Assembly: GCA_025526915.1 (NCBI GenBank)
Contig: JAHLKH010000308.1
Span: 1-21,777, forward strand
Source: Entophlyctis helioformis
Taxonomy: Eukaryota > Chytridiomycota > Chytridiomycetes > Chytridiales > Chytriomycetaceae
Direction: 5' to 3'
DNA length: 21,777 nt
Shown here: one piece after another, positions 6,668 through 17,200 of the stretch
Position numbering within the stretch: the stretch's first letter is position 1
Layout of the letters: every line of letters begins with the position of its first letter
Notes under the pieces: model-generated
What the model was told of the DNA's origin: nothing
Seen by the model: the letters and a program-made list of their open reading frames with translations, nothing else
The model's database searches: none
Program-made: the position numbers and the translations under genes

Positions 6668-9600
6668 ATGTTCTCGAACCGCCCGCCGTCCATTTCGTCG
6701 TTTGACGAGTCCGATGTGTCCGACGGCGAGTACGAGCCCGCCCAGTCGATGAGCGTGCGGGCCGTCCAGCAGCGCGCATCGACGCAGTTTCTGAACCAGC
6801 AGCAATGGAACTACTACCAGCAGCAGCAACAGCAGCAGCAACAGCAGCAGGCCCAGTTCCAGCAGCAGCAGCAGTTCCAGTACGAGTACCAGCTCGCGCA
6901 GCCATCGCAGGTGTTCCAGCAAGCGCCGATGCTGCAGCAACAGCAGCTCCAACAGCAGCCGCTGATGATGCCCATGCAATCGCTGCCGCCGATGTCTGCC
7001 CCGCAGACCATTGATCCGGCACAGTACGCTCTGTTCCTCCAGCAGCAGCAGCAGCAGCAGCAGATGGCTCAGCAGCAGCAGATGCAAATGCAGTTCCAGC
7101 AAATGCAGAGCCAAGACACTTTCAACTACCAGATGAACCAGCTGCAGCACCAGATGCAAAACATGCCTCGGCCTTCGTACGGCTCAACGGCTTCGCTTGG
7201 GTCGATCGGGTCTGTCAGCTCGATCGGGTCGGCTGCCTCCCTCAGCACAGTCGGCGGAGTCGAGTCGTCGTACAACCAGCGATCCACCACATCCACCTCG
7301 ACAGCACCTGCTGCCGGTCCAGCTGCCGGCCAGCCGACCGCGACCCTCCCACGCAACACCAGCGCCGGCTCGGCCAAACCCGCTGCACAGCCGCCTGCAC
7401 AGGCCGTTGCCCTCACGCACGCCGAGCGAACTCGCGACTTTTACCGCGAGTTTCTCGGCATCCCGAAAAAGGTCTCGCAGGTGCCCGACGGCCTGATTGA
7501 CTACTTCGCGAGCGACGTTATCCAGACGAGTGCCATCGACACGCCGTTTGGCATCCGGCCCCTCGTCATTGCGGATTTCGTGAGCTCGAGCCGTGCGCTG
7601 CGCTCCGTCGAACACGCGCTCACCGAGTTTGTCATGCCGCACTACGGCGGCACGCAGTCTGGCACATTCGGTGTGGGGCTGTCGTACATGACCAAGCAGC
7701 TTGTCAAGGATGCCAAGTAAGTGTCGTGTTGGCGGCGCCTCGCTGCGTGGGTCTGCATGGCGAGTGTACTGACGGATATCCAAACAGCACGCTTGTCAAG
7801 CAGTCGTTTGGCGCCAAGACGGACGAGTATGCCGCCGTGTTCACCGAGATGGGCCCGCGCGCGTTTGTGCGACAGCTGGTGATGGACCTCGATGTCTCGC
7901 CGCTGCTGAAAGAGGCACAGAGGGTGGTGCTTCTCGTCGCTGCCTCTGAGGATCCAGACAGCATGCAAGTCTGGGACGCTGCTGGTGCGCTGGTTGTGCC
8001 TATTGGGTATGATCCGTCGGGCATGATCGACCTGCGACAGCTGAACAACAACCTGCTGGTACGTGCTCGCCCTCGTGTCACGTACTCGGGCATGATGCTT
8101 GTGGAGCAGCGTATACTGACATGCCAGCGATGAGCAGTCATACAAGGACAACATCATGCTGATTGCGTACTTCCCGGCAGCGTGTCATGTGACGGGCGTG
8201 ATGCAGCCGGTGCACGACATTGCCAAGATCGTGCACAGCCAGAAGCGGCTCGTGTTCTTTGACTACAGCGTCGCAGCGCCGTTTGTGAATGCAAACATAT
8301 CGGGCACGCGCGATCCACTCACGTGGCCCGACGGCATCTATTCGAGCACCAACAATCTGCTGGGCGGCCCCGGTGCTCGGTCGGTGATTCTCGTGCGCCA
8401 CTCGCTGGACATTCCGATTGTCAAGAACGTGCATGGCGTGCCTGCGCGTCGCGACTTTGTCTTGACGCCGTTCTCTGGTAAGCTGACTTGTGTGCACGCA
8501 CTATGCTAGTCCACCTTGCTCACATCCTTTGCACGCACACACAGCCACAAAGACAGACGTCATGGGCGATATCCGTGCCGGCTTTGCATGTCTCGTCAAG
8601 ACGCTGTCGTCCCCACAGACCATGCAGCTCCGCCATCTCGACCTCACGCGCACGCACCTTGCCCGGCTCACCTCACACCCCAAACTCGTCATCCTCGGTG
8701 CCGGCTACCAGAACCGCCTCCCGCTCATCTCGTTCCTCATCCTGGGCCCAGAGTCACGCAAGCTCCTGCACCCGCGCTTCGTGCGCCGTCTCCTGTCTGA
8801 CGTGTTTGGCATCCAGGCATGGTCGGGCTGGTCGCCCACGGCCGCGTACCATTTCGAGCGCGTCAAGATCGGCGTCAGCCAAAAGGACAAGACGATCAAG
8901 TGCTTTGCCGGTGCGCTCGACCCCAGTTTCGCGGGGAAGCTCACGGGCGGCGAGACCAAGGCTGGCGAAATTAAGCCAGGACCGCACGAGCCCATCACAA
9001 TCTCGAACAGCGCGCCGTTTGAGATGATTGCTCCAGGGTACACGCGTGTCGAGTGAGTTGTCTCGTCTCCATTTCACACGCTGCTGCTGCTACAAGCTGT
9101 GCACACTACTCACACTCTTCCCACGCGCGCTCTGAAACCCGCAGTCTGTCATTCACGCACTCGCCAGAAGCCATCACGTACATTGTCGACGCCATCCTGT
9201 GGATCGCCGACAACGGGTACAGGCTGCTGTCCATGTACGAGCCGCTTCGCGCTGGCGCGGACTGGTACCCGGTGCCGTGCAAAACGCTGGGATCGGCGGG
9301 CCACGACCCCATGTACCACCCGCTGCTGCCGAAGCGTCCGCACATGCGCGCGCGCAAGCTGGATGTGCGCAAGTACATTGCCGCAACCGACCGCTTCCTG
9401 GCGGATTTCTGGCACGAGATGCAGTTTACCGAGGTGGCTGGCATGCGGCGCAACAAGGAACACGATGCGTACTACGGCCCGTCCGGTGCGTCGGGCGGCG
9501 TGGACGGCAAGGGCGGGGACGACAGCGCCGACGGCGAGAGCATCAAGATGGAGCCGTGGTACCTCACCAAGGAGAATGTCAACGAGTACATGATCTCGTC

Positions 9601-9670
9601 CAAGAAGATCCTGGTGGGCTTCTCGCATGTGCCGCTGATGCAGCGCGCGCGTGGCTGGCTCAACAGCTAG
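6668..9670 (+). CDS. Class-V aminotransferase-fold protein lacking the PLP lysine, with a Gln-rich N-terminus (five exons)
   Basis: Exons are 6668-7716, 7788-8058, 8138-8477, 8545-9052 and 9145-9670. Introns are 71, 79, 67 and 92 nt with donors GTAAGT, GTACGT, GTAAGC and GTGAGT; the 71- and 79-nt introns have CTGAC branch sites. They join to 898 codons, giving 897 residues, with no frame break. Residues about 40-165 are a Gln/Tyr/Met-rich low-complexity region with two polyQ runs, then a Ser/Ala/Pro linker. The fold I type I domain starts near residue 255 (HAERTRDFYREFLGIP). It follows the bacterial class-V (NifS/Csd-like) order: GMIDLRQL, FFDYSVAAP (cofactor Asp kept, about 482), GGPGARSVILV, GDIRAGF, RLPLISFLIL and LLSDVFGIQAW. 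The Schiff-base lysine, normally in SPHKF before GGPG, is Asn 513 (SSTNNLLGGPG). The ring-stacking His motif reads ASEDPDSM, the phosphate loop reads EMGPRAF, and the usual QARGGC loop reads QAWSGW. It is probably a non-catalytic relative with an unknown binding or scaffold role, likely cytosolic (no signal or membrane segment). Confidence 0.85.
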
Positions 9671-9802
9671 TCAACGTTTAGGCCCCTCCTCCCTCTCCCT
9701 TTGCCCTTCGTTCACTCTCCCCTCCCTATATAAACCATATCGTTTTCGTCTATATTCATTTCACTCAACCACTGCCAGCCAGTCACGGCGACGTGACTGC
9801 GA

Positions 9803-12800
9803 TTAGCTCGTCGTCTGCAGCGGCACGCCAGCCGGCGAATCCTCAAACTCGCGCAGGATGCCAAACGGGAAATGGTCCGACATCATGGACCGCGATACGA
9901 TGATGTGCTGGAACTCGTCGTGGCGAGCCCACCGCGGCACGTACACGTACTTGTAGTCCTTTTGCCGCTCCTTGACGACCGTCTTGACCTTGGCCGTGAT
10001 GGTGTTGCGGATCGTGTTGAGCGACACGTTGCCGCGCTTGCGGCGGCCGCCCGTTCCGACGCGAGTGCCACCAAGCCCCATGCCTCGCGACGACAGCTCA
10101 ACGACCGAGTCCGGCGACGGGTTGTCTTCCGACGGCAACCGCTGCTCTTGCTGCTGCTGCTGCTGCTGCTGCTGGTACTGGGCGTGGTGGGGCGACGGCC
10201 ACACTTCGTGGTGCTTGGACGAGAAGCCGCGCAGCTTCTCGAGATAGAGGATGCGGCCCGGCATGTACATGGGAGGCGACGCCATCATGGCGACCGACTC
10301 GGCCGAGTCGCCGTTGGGCGATGCGTTGCCGTCCTGCCGCCAGCTGTTGGGCAGCGACCGCGTCTGCTTGCGGATGCGCTTGAGCTGCTCGCGGAGCGGC
10401 GGGTCGTCCTGCACATCCAACCCTGCGCGTCGACGCAGCCGCTTGACCATAATCTTGGTCTTCTCCGACGGCCCCGAGCACGCATTGAAGAGCACCGAGT
10501 TGAGCACCTTGTACTTGGGCAGCTCGCAGGACCCGATGATGCGGCCAACGTCCGCCTTGAGCACGTCCATCGAGTTGCGCGACAGCCGCGGCACGATCGA
10601 GTCGCCCGTGGCAATCGAAATGACAAACTCTTCAAACACAGGGACCGCCTCGATCGAGAGGAGGGAGCCTGGCGGCTCGTATGCGTAGCAGAGGGTCGAC
10701 AGGAACCCGGCGCGACGGAGGTAGTAGGCGACAAGAGCAGCGACGCCAGCGCCGAGCGAGTGGCCGCAGACCACAATGCCATAGTCTGCGTATGGCGACA
10801 GCGGATCCAGCAGGTGCTTGACCAGGTGCTGGTCCGCCATGATCTCGTCAATAATATGCTTGGCAGTGCGCAGCATGCCTTTGTGCACAAACATGACCTG
10901 GCCGCGAGTCGTCGAGTCGAACGGATCCAGCACATCCAGGTCGATGGAGAGATCAACGAGAACATCTGCAGCCGAGTACGTGCCACGCACAGAAATGACG
11001 ATCGAGCGCCAGTCATGGTCAAACGAAATGAGGTACGGAGACACAAACAGGTCGTTCTTGGACGATGCGTGAATGAACAGGTCAGTCATTTTGAGATTGT
11101 CCGGATCGTAGTCAATGTAGGCCATCTCGGCGTAGTGGGCGAAATGGAACACGTCCAGAATGTCTTCGCGCGTAATAAAGTTGCGTCCACGTTCCTCTGG
11201 GTTGGATGCAATGTGGGCAGCAAAGTACGCTGGCGTGCGGAAGTCGGTCGAAAAAGACTTGCGACGGCCCGACGCTTCGGACGCAACACTCAGACGGTTG
11301 CTGGCTGCGATATTGATGTGCGGTGCACCGGGCGTCGCGGCGCTCAAGTGGCCAGACGGGGAACCGGCGGGGCCAGGAGAGACGACGGGAAGATGGTCGT
11401 AGGCCACCGTCTCTCCCCCTCTTCCCCACAGCTTGAACGGCTCTGACATGCGTTTGGCAGCGGCAGGGCTGGCAGCAGCGGGACTGGCAGCGGCGGGACT
11501 TGCGCCAGCAGGCGACTGCAGCGGCGCGTGGAGGGCGTGGAGAGCGTGTGGATGGGACGATGGATTGGACGGATCGCGGAACATGGCCACACCCGAGACA
11601 GACTGGTTGCGGCGGTGCGGCGATGCCCACTGACCCATCATGCCCCTGCCCCGGTCGCCAATATTATGCTGCTGCTGATGCTGCTGGTGGTGATGTTGCT
11701 CCGAGATAAGAGGATGGATCGACGAGACGTCACTGGCGTGTGATGTGAATGTGTCCAGCGATGCCTGACTCTTGTGGCTGGCTCCACTGCTGTCGATGCC
11801 ATAGCTGAACGTGGATATAGACGACCTCTTCAGGACCTCTTGCGAGTGCGGCCGCGACTGAGACTGCGACTGCGACTGGGAGGTCTCCGCATCCATGCCA
11901 ATGACGGTGCTCGTGTCTGCATTGTCCATGGCAAGCGTCGTGTGTTCAGGCAAGGCGGCCAGAACAGACGTTGACGACGCCTTGCGCGACAAGTACTGCA
12001 TCTGGTAGGCATCCGCTTCGCTGTCCTTGGTGGTGGGTTGGTCAGAGTCTGGCTTAGCCGCCGTAAGAGCGCTGCTGACGGCCTTTGGATCCACAAGGAC
12101 GCTGTTGCGGTGCACAATCGACCGCGTCATTTCCGCGACTTCCCCGTCCAGCTTGCTTGCCAGTTGTGGAATGGCGACTTGCAGCGGCTCAAACGGATCA
12201 AGAACACTCGCGCGAGCCACGCGCAGATCCATGTGGGGAGCAGGTGCGCCGTCCCTGCCCAGAGTGCCGCGAGACGGCTCGCTCAGTGCAAGCAGAGGGG
12301 CGTCGAGCGCGAGTGTGACGACACTGGCCTTGTGCGCAAGCCTGTCGAGACCAACTTCGCGGAATCCAGGCACATGCGGTCCAGCCGAAGGCCCAAACTT
12401 TGGCGTCATCATGCCTGGGGTGGATTCCGGCTGGATGCTGTTTGTAAACTGCGACGGCACAGCGGCGCGGACCTCTGACGCCTCGCGAGCCATCTTCTGC
12501 TCGCGCTTGAGCAGGATGAGGCCGACGGCGATATCGGTGACGGCCCAATCCACGCCGTGGAAGTAGTCTGCGAGCTCCCTGGAGATGCTGAGGATGACCT
12601 CCTGGCCCTCGCGTTTGCGCGAGTGTGGGCCGGAGCACAGCCACTCGATGCGGCGCTGCCAGACCTTGAGGTACTTGTTCATGTTGAAGACGCGCTTCTT
12701 GCGGCGCGAGCCGAAGAAGGCGGTGCCGACGACGAGGAAGAAGCCAAAGGACGTGAGGAGGGCCCAGATGATGACCATGTGGATGAGCACGACGGAGTAG

Positions 12801-13893
12801 TTTGGGGCAGGGTGGTGCAGGCGGCGGCGATGGCGCCTTCGCTCATGGGGTAGCCAAAGGTGGCGTAGATGCCAAAGATCTGGGCGACAAAGTCCAGGCC
12901 GACGAGGAGGATGTCGAGGTGGCAGAGCGGCCTGTCGCGACGCGTGATGTCAGCAGATGGATGATGTCAGCCCGACGGACGACAGGCAGGGCAGCCGGCA
13001 GGGCGGCCAGAAGGGGAGCAAAGGAGGCGGATCTGGCGGGTTCCTGTGTGTGTTGGTGCGTGTGTGGTCGAGTTGTGGCTGCGCGCATCGACCCGCAGTG
13101 CACAGCGGGCACAGGCCACATCACGGGTCGCCGCGCTTGCCGAGATGCGCGGTGTGCACCAGCACGCGCGCTGGCCACATGGCGGCACGGCTCACGTGGC
13201 CGGCAGGCGGATGCGCAAGCAGATGCGCAGCAGATGCGCAACAGATGCGCCGACACACGGACCCGGCGGGGATCGATGGCGGGCCAGTCACCGCCCCTCC
13301 CAACGCAGCAGCAGCAGCGGCCACAAGCAGACACACACACGCACACACGCAGACACACGGCAGCCAGTGCACGGCAGCCACACACACGCAGACGCACGCA
13401 CCCAACAAAGCGCCGCGGCCGCTTGTCGACCATTGTGCCGCGGGTCGACAGGAAGCAGATGGCGGCCTCGACCAGCAGCGCGGCCGAGCCGAGGATCATG
13501 TATACGAACAGGTACCAGCGCACGATCCACGACCAGTCGCACGCCGCCGCGACGAGCACGTACGTGTAGATGATGATGGGCGTCCTGGCAGCAGCGGGTG
13601 CGTCGGCGTTGGCGTTAGTCTCTGTGCGCTGTCTGTGTGTATATCTGCCGATATCCGTCGATATGTTGGCATCTGTTGACATCTGTCGGTGCAGCTGTAC
13701 ACTGCCCGCCTTGGCACACCGCCAACGGCCACCACCACCACCACCACCACCACCACCACCACCACAAGAACGGCAACAACGACACCGACCGCACGCACCA
13801 GACGCAGCGCACAAGGACCATGTAGAGCACCGTCAGGTACAGGTCGTCCGACGACACCTGCAGCCGCCGGTTGAAGAGCACCATGCGACCCAT
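9803..13893 (-). CDS. sn-1-specific diacylglycerol lipase-like membrane protein (three exons, one apparent frameshift)
   Basis: Exon 1 (13893-13799) encodes MGRMVLFNRRLQVSSDDLYL and the first membrane helix. Intron 1 is 13798-13585 (214 nt, branch ACTAAC), exon 2 is 13584-13402, and intron 2 is 13401-12932 (470 nt). Exon 3 (12931-9803) carries the rest. Helices 2-4 contain MILGSAALLVEAAICFL, LDILLVGLDFVAQIFGIY and MVIIWALLTSFGFFLVVG. The lengths sum to whole codons (1135 residues) only if one base is added to the CCCC near 12814, where the frame switches within TTLP/NYSVVLIH. A disordered insert (about 238-677) precedes an alpha/beta-hydrolase core. Its nucleophile Ser is in GHSLGAG (about 818), with a candidate Asp in GDSIVPRL (about 870) and His in MSDHFPFG (about 1113). 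A polyQ run lies near residue 1020. By family, it cleaves the sn-1 chain of diacylglycerol to 2-monoacylglycerol. It faces the plus-strand gene tail to tail across 132 bp. Confidence 0.9.
10151..10174. repeat. (CTG)8, polyglutamine-coding on the minus strand
   Basis: Eight CTG units read as CAG on the coding strand. They encode the Q run in the lipase-like protein between PHHAQY and EQRLP, in the loop between the active-site Asp and His. Confidence 0.9.
13331..13400. repeat. CA/GCA-rich simple repeat inside lipase intron 2
   Basis: This imperfect stretch of ACAC, CACG and GCAGAC units fills the donor-proximal part of the 470-nt intron, which makes it much longer than most introns in the window. 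Confidence 0.7.
13729..13765. repeat. (CCA)12 microsatellite inside lipase intron 1
   Basis: Twelve perfect CCA units (TGG on the minus strand) lie close to the donor of the 214-nt first intron. If the intron were retained they would read as a run of tryptophans on the minus strand, which supports the region being intronic. Confidence 0.9.
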
Positions 13894-14048
13894 CGTCTAT
13901 GTGTTGCCGCCCCGGCCGGTGAGTGGCGCTGTCGTCGTCGCTTGTTGGCTTGCAGTGTCGCAGTCTCGCTGTCGTGCAGTCTTGCCGGCACTCGGGCAGG
14001 CAGCCAGACAGGCGAGGGATTCGGTCGATGGCGGCTTGCTGCTTCTGC

Positions 14049-14081
<33 letters not shown>

Positions 14082-14177
14082 CAAGTAGCTGCTGTTGGCT
14101 TTGTTGCCGTTGTTGTTGTTGCGCTGTTGGCTTTGTTGCCGCCAACAATCGCACGCGGCCTTTTGTTTGTTGTGCAC
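13894..14177. other. 5' flank of the lipase gene with a (CTG)9 repeat
   Basis: The 284 bp between the lipase start and the polyadenylation signal of the upstream PHD-SET gene (both minus strand) should hold the lipase promoter and leader. A CTG-rich run covers 14037-14081, with nine perfect units at 14054-14080. No TATA box stands out. Confidence 0.6.
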
Positions 14178-14183
14178 TTTATT
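14178..14183 (-). terminator. Polyadenylation signal AATAAA of the PHD-SET gene
   Basis: On the minus strand GCAATAAAGTGC occurs 47 nt after the stop codon at 14230. It supports the minus strand as the coding strand of the low-complexity Arg-rich region above it, and 14230 as the true C-terminus. Confidence 0.7.
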
Positions 14184-14229
14184 GCGGACAAATAGACGCT
14201 GGAAAACATAAACAATCCGCAATCGTCCA

Positions 14230-17200
14230 TCACCGACGCCGGTACTCTCGCTCCCGATCGCCGCCGCGCTCTCGCCGGGCGTCTCGTTCGCGCTCGCGCT
14301 CGGCTCGCTCGGCACGCTCCCGTTCCCGTTCCCGCTCGCGCTCACGGAGCACATCGCGCAGATCGCGGTCTCGGTCAGCGACAATCGCTCCAAGAATCGT
14401 CGACGCTGCGCCGGCGATTGATGATGGCGGTGCTGCCCCTGTCGTCGCAGATGCCCTGTCGCTTGCATGCGACAATGAATGCGGCTGGCCGCCACCCGAG
14501 TTGGTTGCTGGGCTGGTGCATGCGAGGACGCTGCGCTTGGTTTGGCAGATGCAGTCGAGGGTGATGCGACGGTCTGGCCACCACTGGCACCGCCGCCGTG
14601 TAGCTCGTAGTGCGGATACGCAACGGCCGTGTGGGCGACAGAGACGGCGGCCCCCGCCATTCATCGCTGCGTCGAAGTCCCAGAGGCGGCGGCGGCGATC
14701 GTGACCGTGAGCGCGATCGCGACCGAAACGGCAAAGGCGCTGCAGGGTCACCAGCCGACGGGCCCAGCGGCAGCGAGCGCGGCCACGGGCGAGTGCGATC
14801 CACGCCGTTTGGCGGCAAAGGGCATCGATGCAGGCCGGCCGCCATCGCCCGAAAAACCCACGTCAGAACGGTCACGCTCGCGATCCCGGTCGCGGTCACG
14901 CTCCCGATCACGCTCGCGCTCGCGGCCACGGTCCATGGGCGGCGGCGGCAGGCTCGACAGAAACCGCTCGTCTCTCGGGTCCCGTCCGTCGCGCACATCC
15001 CGAGGATCACGGTCTCGCTCTCGGTCTCGCTCCCGGTCGCGGTCGCGGTCACGAAAGTCGCGTTCCCGCACAGGCAGCAATCGTCCTTCGCGACCATCAC
15101 GGCCGTCCCGTGGATCCCGTGGATCCCTGTCGCGGTCCCTCTCGCGCTCGCGCTCGCGTTCCCTGTCCCGCTCGCGAGACAGCGGCCCCCCGGCCACGCC
15201 CATCGGCGCATCCCAGTCGCGCATATCCCGTCCATCGCGTCCGTCCCTGGCATCCCGTTCACGCGGCTCGTCCGCATACCGTCGATACTCGTCGGGCCCC
15301 GCACCGCCGCCACCGCCACCGCGTCTCGGTCCAGGCTCCAGCGGCATATGCGGCGGCTGTCCCGGCCCGCCTCCAATGCCGCCGCCGCCACCGCCACCGC
15401 GGTACTCGTACGGCATGCCAGGCGGCGGGTATCGGTCGCGTGGGCCAGGCGGTCCAACCATCCCAGGCGGCCCTCCGTACCGTCCGTAGCGATCACCAGG
15501 CGGCCCGATCGGCATCGGCCGTGGCGGGCCAAGGGGATCGTATCGAAGCCGATCGCCACCAGCACCTCCGCCGCTGTTGCTGCTGCTTTGTACCGCTCAG
15601 AGTACGGCGATAGTGGCCGGCCCGGGTACGGCCTGAAGCCTGGCGGACCGCCCGGCCCTGCAGGCGGCCGTCTCGTGTCGTACGGCAGACCGCCGCCATC
15701 ACCGGCCATGGACAGTGGCAGGCCGGCATTAGGACCCATCGACATGAGTGGCGGGCCAGACGGCGGCATCAGAGGCGGTGGAGGCCCGCCATAGCGTCTG
15801 TCGCGGTCCCAGTCACGATCATGGTCACGGTCCCGCTCACGGTCCCTGTCGCGGTCCCTGTCTCTGTCTCTGTCACGATCAGGCTCGCGGTTCCAGTCCA
15901 GTCGGTCACGCAGCTCGCGCGGATCGCCATAGCGCTCACGGTCGCGGTCTCGGTCGCGGTCACGGTCACGGTCGCGCACATCGCCATCAACGCCACCGCC
16001 ACCAGTGGCTGACAAGTGGGGAGGGACAGGCAATGCACCCATCGGCAGGTATCGCGAGTCCAGTCCCCCAGAAGGCGGCGGCACAGGCTGTGTTGACGGC
16101 AGCTGCCCACGCCGTATCAACAACTGCTGCTCCTGCGGCGACTGCTGCTGCTGTGGAGGGAGTGGCAGCGGGTAGTCCGCCGCCATCATCGCTTCGGGCG
16201 ACGGCGGTCGCTGGATAGGCGGCTCGCGTCGTCCGATAAACGGCCCGCCGCCGTATTTGGACACCGCGACAGGACTGAGTGCCGCGCTGCTCGTGCTGGC
16301 GCTCGCAGCCAAAAGGGGGTCAGTCGACGCGGCCCGCTCGTGCGCCTGCGTTGGGTATCGGTTGGCATAGTCGCGGTCGCGGTCGTGCGAGGCAAGCGAT
16401 AATGGGATGGGTGCCGCCTCGTGTGCGAGCGGCTGCATGAGTGTGGCGCGGGCTTGGAGGGCCGAAAGTGGCGGTGGTCGAGACGCGGCTGGATGGCTGC
16501 CCAGGTACGGCGAGCCCGACAGCGATCCGCGCATCGATCCAGCAAGCGAGGCGGTGCGCGACAACGGGGGCGGTGCACTGGCGCCGTCGAGATGGTCGCG
16601 TGATGCCGACATGATGGGCGACCGGAGCATATTGCCGCGGTCGTCGATGGGCGGCGGCGCAGCTGGCAGAGCAGACGCGGGCGATGTGCTGGAAGCACTC
16701 AGTGCACGACTGCCAGCAGTGGCTGGTGCAACGACACCAAGCCCCGTCAACGCGGCGCTCTGGGGCGTCTCCTCGCCCGTCCCGTCGATGCCTGACATCA
16801 GACAGTAAGTACCATGCACACGCGCAGCCCATGCAGACAGCACGATGACTTACAGCAGCATCGGCCAAGCCCGCCTCGTCGCCAACCGATCCAGCCGCAT
16901 CGGGCACGTCCTTGCGCTTGCCAAGAATCGCCTGGTACTTTTGCAGGAAGCTCGACGACGTCGGCTTGAACGTTGTCGTGGGCGTGACGCTCACCACTGC
17001 AACCATCGGGTCGGGCGACGCGTCCCTGCCCAGGCTTGCACCACCGACAGCCGATCCCGTCTCGCTCTCGCTCTTGACGACCGGCACGTGCGGCAACGGT
17101 GACGCCGGCGCAGAGACCGCAGCCGATTCCGACGCCGACGCCGGACTGGCGCGCCGCTCCCAGTCGACTCGCCACCATCACCGGTGACGTGAACTGCTTC

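Noticed and set aside
6353..7159. 268-residue minus-strand ORF with a poly-leucine run
   Set aside because: It is the complement of the CAG repeats that encode polyglutamine in the plus-strand gene.
9872..11446. 524-residue plus-strand ORF
   Set aside because: It is antisense to the lipase core, whose GHSLGAG motif and triad are on the minus strand. The plus frame is composed of complement-derived residues.
14610..15794. 394-residue plus-strand ORF rich in Ser-Arg, resembling an SR splicing factor
   Set aside because: It is the complement of the RD/RE codons of the minus-strand gene, which has the AATAAA and continuity with the SET protein. The plus frame has no RRM domain.
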